Origin: CAZDOD01 sp964506935
Lineage (GTDB): Bacteria > Desulfobacterota > Zymogenia > Zymogenales > Zymogenaceae
NCBI GenBank assembly: GCA_964506935.1
Contig: CAZDOD010000024.1
Coordinates: forward strand, 1-23,369
DNA length: 23,369 bases
Direction: 5' to 3'
In this document: one piece after another, positions 21,494 to 23,369 of the stretch
Numbering within the stretch: the first letter of the stretch is position 1
Layout: each line of letters opens with the position of its first letter
Position numbers and translations under genes: made by a program
Notes under the pieces: generated by a model
Database searches by the model: none
Told to the model about the DNA's origin: nothing
What the model saw: the letters and a program-made list of their open reading frames with translations, nothing else

Positions 21494-23149
21494 ATGCCTG
21501 ATCTCTGGATAAAGAACGCCCTTATAGTCGACGGCACGGGGAAAAAACCATATAATGGCAACATCTTGGTATCCGGCGATAAGATTCGGGCGATTATCGC
21601 CGCCTCCTCTTCGGTCGTCCCCAACTCGTCGAAAAAAGGTGACGTAACCACGATCGACGCAAGCGGTCTCGCCGTCGCCCCCGGCTTCGTGGATGTCCAC
21701 AATCACTTTGACTGGGTATTGCCGCTTTCCAATCACCCCGATTTTCTCTACCCGATGGTCGAGCAAGGGATCACGACCATCGTGTGCGGAAACTGCGGCT
21801 TCTCGCCCGTCCCTGTGGACGATAAAAGCAAGGCCCTCCTCAACAGGTACGCCGAGTTCACGCTCGAGGAGCCTCTAAAATATCCCTGGAGGGGCATGGG
21901 GGAATTTCTGGATCACCTCGAATCGGACAAAGGGCCCCTCTTCAATACCGCCGAGCTCGTCGGCCACGGCACGGTTCATATCGTCGCCTTAAAAGACGAA
22001 CTCAAGAGGCCGGATGAGAATGGCCTAAAAAAGATGATCGACATGACCGAAGAGGCCTTTGATGAAGGCGCCTTCGGCCTCTCGATGGGTCTCGCCTACT
22101 CACCTGGCCTGTTTTCGACGAGGGGAGAGCTTTTGACAATGGCAAAGGCGGCCAAGAAATACAACCGCGCCCTTACCGTACACATAAAGGCCCTGAACAG
22201 GATATCGGGGGCATATCCGATCATCCCCGGCGGTAAGCCCCATAATCTCAAGGCGCTCGACGAAATCCTGTCGCTTGCGATGGAAGCCGAGGTGAGGCTT
22301 TTGATATCCCACTTCATCTTCGTTGGGAGCCGAACCTGGAAGACCGCCGGCAGGGCGATAAGGAAGATCGAAAAGGCAAGGAAAAAGGGCCTTGAGGTCA
22401 TGTGGGACATCTATCCCCATTTTTGCGGGAATACATACATCATCATGGTGCTCCCCGCATGGTTCATAGAAAATTGGAAGGAATACATAAATAGCGCTGC
22501 GGCCTTAAAACGTCTCAAGTTTGAGCTCGCCCTGACCAGAAAGCTCCTCGGCTTCGGATATGAGGATGCACAGGTGATGGAGGCGGGATTTAAGAAGGGG
22601 GAGAAATTTCACGGCAAGAACGTCGCCGAGATCGGTGAGATTCTCGGGATAGATCCCTTTGACGCCATCGTGATGCTGATTCGCGAGAGCAACGGGAAGG
22701 CGCTGATCCTCTTTCACAAGTTCAGCGGCGATGAGGGTCACGAGGATCTCATAGAAAGTATCATGTCTCACGAGCTTTGCCTCTTTGAGACCGACACGAT
22801 CCTAAAATCCCGCGGCTTTCCGAATCCCGCATCCTACGGGGCGTTTCCGAGGATACTCGGAAGGTTCGTAAGGGAGAAAAAGGTGATGTCTCTAGCAGAG
22901 GCCGTCTCGAAGATGACCGGAAGGTCTGCAAGGTGGATAGGCCTCAAAGACAGGGGCGAGATAAAGCCGGGGAACTTCGCAGACTTAGTCTTATTTGATC
23001 CCGAAGAGATAGCCGACACCACGACGATAAAAGAGACCGCATCAAGACCACTTGGTATAAAGAAGGTTTTTATAAACGGAAAGCTCGTTGTCGATAACGG
23101 GAAATATATAAAGGGAAAGAGGGCTGGGAGGGTCCTCAGATATTCGTGA
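21494..23149 (+). CDS. N-acyl-D-amino-acid deacylase (D-aminoacylase) family amidohydrolase
   Basis: Family members hydrolyse N-acyl-D-amino acids with zinc in an amidohydrolase barrel. The 551-aa protein has the N-terminal beta domain start (LWIKNALIVDGTG), the metal-binding DVHNHFD (His69, His71), GNCGFSP with Cys101 in the position of the bridging cysteine of D-aminoacylases, LTVHIK and LISHFIF with further histidines, ETDTI with the likely catalytic Asp, and NPASYGAFPRILGRFVREKK, a hallmark of the family. The C-terminus (GEIKPGNFADLVLFDPEEIAD) closes the beta domain. AAGGAG lies 7 bases before the ATG, which follows the lipoprotein stop by 18 bases. Dihydroorotase- or hydantoinase-like activity is less likely given the Cys and YGAFPR motif. 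It may recycle D-amino acids from the cell wall or diet; substrate unknown. Confidence 0.87.
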   Translation: MPDLWIKNALIVDGTGKKPYNGNILVSGDKIRAIIAASSSVVPNSSKKGDVTTIDASGLAVAPGFVDVHNHFDWVLPLSNHPDFLYPMVEQGITTIVCGNCGFSPVPVDDKSKALLNRYAEFTLEEPLKYPWRGMGEFLDHLESDKGPLFNTAELVGHGTVHIVALKDELKRPDENGLKKMIDMTEEAFDEGAFGLSMGLAYSPGLFSTRGELLTMAKAAKKYNRALTVHIKALNRISGAYPIIPGGKPHNLKALDEILSLAMEAEVRLLISHFIFVGSRTWKTAGRAIRKIEKARKKGLEVMWDIYPHFCGNTYIIMVLPAWFIENWKEYINSAAALKRLKFELALTRKLLGFGYEDAQVMEAGFKKGEKFHGKNVAEIGEILGIDPFDAIVMLIRESNGKALILFHKFSGDEGHEDLIESIMSHELCLFETDTILKSRGFPNPASYGAFPRILGRFVREKKVMSLAEAVSKMTGRSARWIGLKDRGEIKPGNFADLVLFDPEEIADTTTIKETASRPLGIKKVFINGKLVVDNGKYIKGKRAGRVLRYS

Positions 23150-23180
23150 TGCGGGCGTGATATATAGCTAAGGTTTTTAA

Positions 23181-23206
23181 TAGGGGCACGGTATGCCGTG
23201 CCCCTA
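23181..23206. repeat. TAGGGGCACGG palindromic repeat, possible terminator
   Basis: TAGGGGCACGG (23181-23191) and CCGTGCCCCTA (23196-23206) form a perfect 11-bp hairpin with loop TATG, 31 bases after the deacylase stop. No T-run follows, so termination on this strand would be inefficient; a run of five T bases precedes it. It shares the TAGGGGC start with the other repeats at 17090 and 23223. Confidence 0.65.
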
Positions 23207-23222
23207 CCTATTTACAGTCATC

Positions 23223-23242
23223 GTAGGGGCGCACTGCGTGTG
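23223..23242 (+). repeat. Degenerate second copy of the GTAGGGGCGCAC repeat
   Basis: GTAGGGGCGCACTGCGTG (23223-23240) is identical over 18 bases to 17090-17107, but the right arm then reads TGGCC instead of CGCCC, so the hairpin is imperfect, and only three T bases follow. The copy lies 16 bases after the neighbouring palindrome. It is non-coding. Confidence 0.7.
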
Positions 23243-23336
23243 GCCTTTCCAAACTGATAAAATTATTTCCATAGGAAAAAAAATGTGTTATCCTAAATGG
23301 GATTTTTTGTGTGCAATTATCCTTTTAGGAGGACAT

Positions 23337-23369
23337 ATGAGTAATCCAAACAAATATAATGATAACATC
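23337..23369 (+). CDS. Start of an unidentified gene, cut by the window end
   Basis: An ATG at 23337 follows a strong TTAGGAGGACAT ribosome site and opens a frame of 11 codons (MSNPNKYNDNI) to the end of the window. Too little is present to assign a family; the start is rich in Asn and polar. The AT-rich region before it (23250-23336) probably holds its promoter, but no box pair stands out. Confidence 0.6.
   Translation, partial: MSNPNKYNDNI

Overview
The window reads as a bacterial chromosome segment of roughly 50% GC, densely coded, with AGG-rich arginine usage and occasional GTG/TTG starts. Gene order and content point to a deltaproteobacterial (Desulfobacterota-like) lineage. The run fabD-fabG-acpP-rpiB-glyA-dCMP deaminase-nrdR-ribD-ribE-ribBA-ribH-nusB matches, from memory, the order in Geobacter-type genomes, except that fabF is missing between acpP and rpiB. 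Ten N bases at 9601-9610 mark an assembly gap, so this is probably a draft or metagenome-derived contig. The exact taxon cannot be fixed from the sequence alone.

Layout. Positions 2-8895 (+) hold a growth operon. It covers fatty acid elongation (fabD, fabG, acpP), sugar phosphate and one-carbon metabolism (rpiB, glyA), dNTP supply and its control (dCMP deaminase, nrdR), complete riboflavin synthesis apart from the phosphatase step (ribD, ribE, ribBA, ribH), and nusB with an unusual insertion. Many junctions overlap or abut. Positions 9073-10813 (+) hold two unrelated-looking alpha/beta hydrolases, the first interrupted by the gap. Positions 10857-15079 (-) hold a large two-copy PlsB-type acyltransferase, an RlpA/SPOR lipoprotein, an FMN-binding flavin reductase-like protein and a small unknown protein.

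Positions 15388-17052 (+) hold ilvD alone, with its own promoter and a hairpin/T-run terminator. Positions 17257-18880 (-) hold a DEDD exonuclease and two nitroreductases, tightly packed. Positions 19104-23149 (+) hold an HtpX-like membrane metallopeptidase with an extra C-terminal domain, a coupled lipoprotein and an N-acyl-D-amino-acid deacylase, behind a fully consensus sigma70-type promoter. A new gene begins at 23337 and runs off the end.

How the parts fit: the left operon is core anabolism. The plsB-rlpA pair concerns the envelope, with phospholipid entry and peptidoglycan/septum. The metallopeptidase-lipoprotein-deacylase trio is plausibly envelope quality control plus D-amino-acid recycling, which is inference from neighbourhood. 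FMN users (flavin reductase, two nitroreductases) lie within about 10 kb of the riboflavin genes, but in separate transcription units.

I found no CRISPR array, rRNA, tRNA, transposase, prophage or toxin-antitoxin module. The most interesting signals are the internal duplication inside PlsB, the insertion in NusB, the missing fabF, and two families of palindromic intergenic repeats, one copy of which serves as the ilvD terminator. I do not see a convincing novel multi-gene system.
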